The notes beneath the pieces were generated by a model. It was given only the letters and a program-made list of their open reading frames with translations, made no database searches and had not been told where the DNA came from. Positions 62,801-64,000 of a stretch of DNA of 64,000 bases are shown in pieces; position 1 is the first letter of the stretch, and every line of letters begins with the position of its first letter. The stretch is taken from NCBI GenBank assembly GCA_947497065.1, contig CANMEQ010000002.1, positions 186,001 through 250,000 of the forward strand, read 5' to 3'. The DNA is from an uncultured Paracoccaceae bacterium. Its GTDB lineage: Bacteria; Pseudomonadota; Alphaproteobacteria; Rhodobacterales; Rhodobacteraceae. A program made the position numbers and the translations under genes.

Positions 62801-64000
62801 TTAAGCGGCTTTGCTATCAACGCCTGTGCCGAACCGGCCATAGAACGTTTGCCCCTTGTCGGCCATCTCCCGCAACAGGGCAGGGCAGGCAAAGCGCTCG
62901 CCAAACTTTTCGCTCAGCTCGTCACAGCGCGCCGCCGCATAGGGCGCGCCCAAGATGTCGAGCCAGCTGAACGGGCCGCCGGACCAAGGCGCAAAGCCCC
63001 AGCCAAGGATCGCCCCCACATCGCCTTCGCGGATGTCCATCAGCACGCCTTCTTCCAACGCGCGCACCGCTTCGAGGACCTGAGAGAACAGCAAACGGTG
63101 CTGTACTTCGGTCAGGTCAGGCTGCGTTTCCGCGGCGTCGTAGCGGTCGCCCAAACCGGACCACAGCAACTGACGTTTGCCCTTCTCGTCATAGTCGTAA
63201 AAGCCCGCGTTGGATTTGCGCCCCAAACGGCCTTCCTCAGCCATCCAGAAGATCAGCTCATCTGCGCTGTCGTCATAGGCATCGCCCATGGCGGCTTTGG
63301 TGGCCTTTGCGATTTTGACACCCAGATCGATCGAGGTCTCATCAGTCAATTGCAGTGGACCCAAGGGCATACCAACCAGTTTGGCCGCGTTCTCCACCAT
63401 GGCAGGCGCAACACCTTCTTGCACCATGCGCACGCCTTCGTTGACGTAAGGCAGGATGCAGCGGTTGGCGTAGAAGAACCGCTCGTCATTCACAACGATT
63501 GGCGTCTTGCGGATCTGGCGCACGAAATCGAGCGACTTGGCCACAGCAATATCGCCGGTTTCTTTGCCGCGGATGATTTCCACCAACAGCATTTTATCCA
63601 CCGGAGAGAAGAAGTGGATGCCGATGAACTGATCAGGCCTCACAGAGGCTTTCGCCAATTCAGTGATCGGCAAAGTAGATGTGTTTGTGGCAAAGATCGC
63701 GTCGTCGCCAATGATCGCTTCGACTTTCTTGGTCATCTCGGCCTTCACGCCCACGTCCTCGAAAACCGCTTCCACGATCAGGTCGCAGTCTTTCAACGCC
63801 TCCAGATCGGTCGTGGCGTTGATCAGGCCAAGCACGGCTTCTTTCTTTTCTTCGGTCGCCTTTTTGCGCGCAATCCCTTTGTCCATATAGGCAGTGGTGT
63901 AGGATTTGCCCTTGTCTGCGGCCGCCTGTTCGCGGTCGATCAGCACAACTTCGATGCCCGCCAAGGCAGACACAAGGCTGATGCCCGCGCCCATCATGCC
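62801..64000 (-). CDS. 3-hydroxyacyl-CoA dehydrogenase part of FadJ/FadB-like protein (partial)
   Basis: The C-terminal 399 residues of a fatty-acid oxidation enzyme; the 5' end lies beyond the right edge. GMMGAGISLVSALAGIEVVLID is the NAD fold, FATNTSTLPITELA and FIGIHFFSPVDKMLLVEII the dehydrogenase catalytic region (catalytic His in GIHFF), and SADELIFWMAEEGRLGRKSNAGFYDY and EVQHRLLFSQVLEAVRALEEGV the C-terminal domain. FadB/FadJ also carry an N-terminal enoyl-CoA hydratase domain, which would be upstream of the window. Beta-oxidation role. Confidence 0.9.
   Translation of the reverse strand, partial: GMMGAGISLVSALAGIEVVLIDREQAAADKGKSYTTAYMDKGIARKKATEEKKEAVLGLINATTDLEALKDCDLIVEAVFEDVGVKAEMTKKVEAIIGDDAIFATNTSTLPITELAKASVRPDQFIGIHFFSPVDKMLLVEIIRGKETGDIAVAKSLDFVRQIRKTPIVVNDERFFYANRCILPYVNEGVRMVQEGVAPAMVENAAKLVGMPLGPLQLTDETSIDLGVKIAKATKAAMGDAYDDSADELIFWMAEEGRLGRKSNAGFYDYDEKGKRQLLWSGLGDRYDAAETQPDLTEVQHRLLFSQVLEAVRALEEGVLMDIREGDVGAILGWGFAPWSGGPFSWLDILGAPYAAARCDELSEKFGERFACPALLREMADKGQTFYGRFGTGVDSKAA

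Overview
The window looks like a chromosomal segment of a marine alphaproteobacterium of the Rhodobacteraceae (Roseobacter group). The evidence is a high-GC coding background, a GcrA cell-cycle regulator, a lone rpmB, PrpE with TTTGCAAA boxes typical of ScfR/RamB regulation, DUF817, PCu(A)C and pirin genes, and a recurrent GGAGTNTT..GGTCAGAGGAA intergenic motif. I see no rRNA, tRNA, CRISPR array, transposase, integrase or phage gene.

Layout. 1-7004: an HDAC-like deacetylase (cut by the left edge), an M48 lipoprotein protease, a hemolysin-III/PAQR protein, a DUF1444-like exported protein, a YigZ-type protein, then on the minus strand rimO, an AT-rich orphan membrane gene and a DCC (DUF393) protein. 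7195-19860: a surface-glycan locus with NeuA-, NeuC- and NeuB-like enzymes (activated nonulosonic acid), an SDR, a Gfo/Idh/MocA oxidoreductase, a GT30/KdtA-like transferase, a TupA-like ATP-grasp protein, two glycosyltransferases, a sulfotransferase, an LpxL-type acyltransferase and a second, canonical-looking WaaA. 19899-22394: gcrA, an ABC-2 permease without its ATPase, and an EamA exporter. 22651-25285: argD, a GNAT gene and argF. 25520-34953: an SGNH hydrolase, 6-phosphogluconate dehydrogenase, hrpB, meaB, rpmB, a GNAT, a copper-chaperone pair, a sirtuin, a low-molecular-weight phosphatase and a small lipoprotein.

34954-40178 is the least ordinary part. lepA is flanked by two orphan genes (35304-36380 and 38533-39582), and the non-coding DNA beside them is packed with small hairpins. 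At 39582-39950 these form two diverged tandem units of about 166 bp whose hairpin stems change by compensatory substitutions while loops and a 24-nt core stay fixed. Similar but shorter structured repeats lie at 38243-38420 and 35150-35205. This is the best candidate here for something undescribed.

40179-64000 is mostly housekeeping: an esterase-like hydrolase, DUF817, glyA, nadK, a CsbD-like protein, prpE with an operator-like upstream region, maeB, a VOC/bicupin protein, the nucleoside-salvage operon cdd-deoA-deoB-add-upp, a SPOR-domain protein, an M48-like protein that has lost its HExxH motif, an acyl-CoA synthetase, a second sulfotransferase, a Hint-domain protein without the usual nucleophile, amt, and a fadJ/fadB-like gene cut by the right edge. 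Functions are assigned by reading motifs; no database search was possible.
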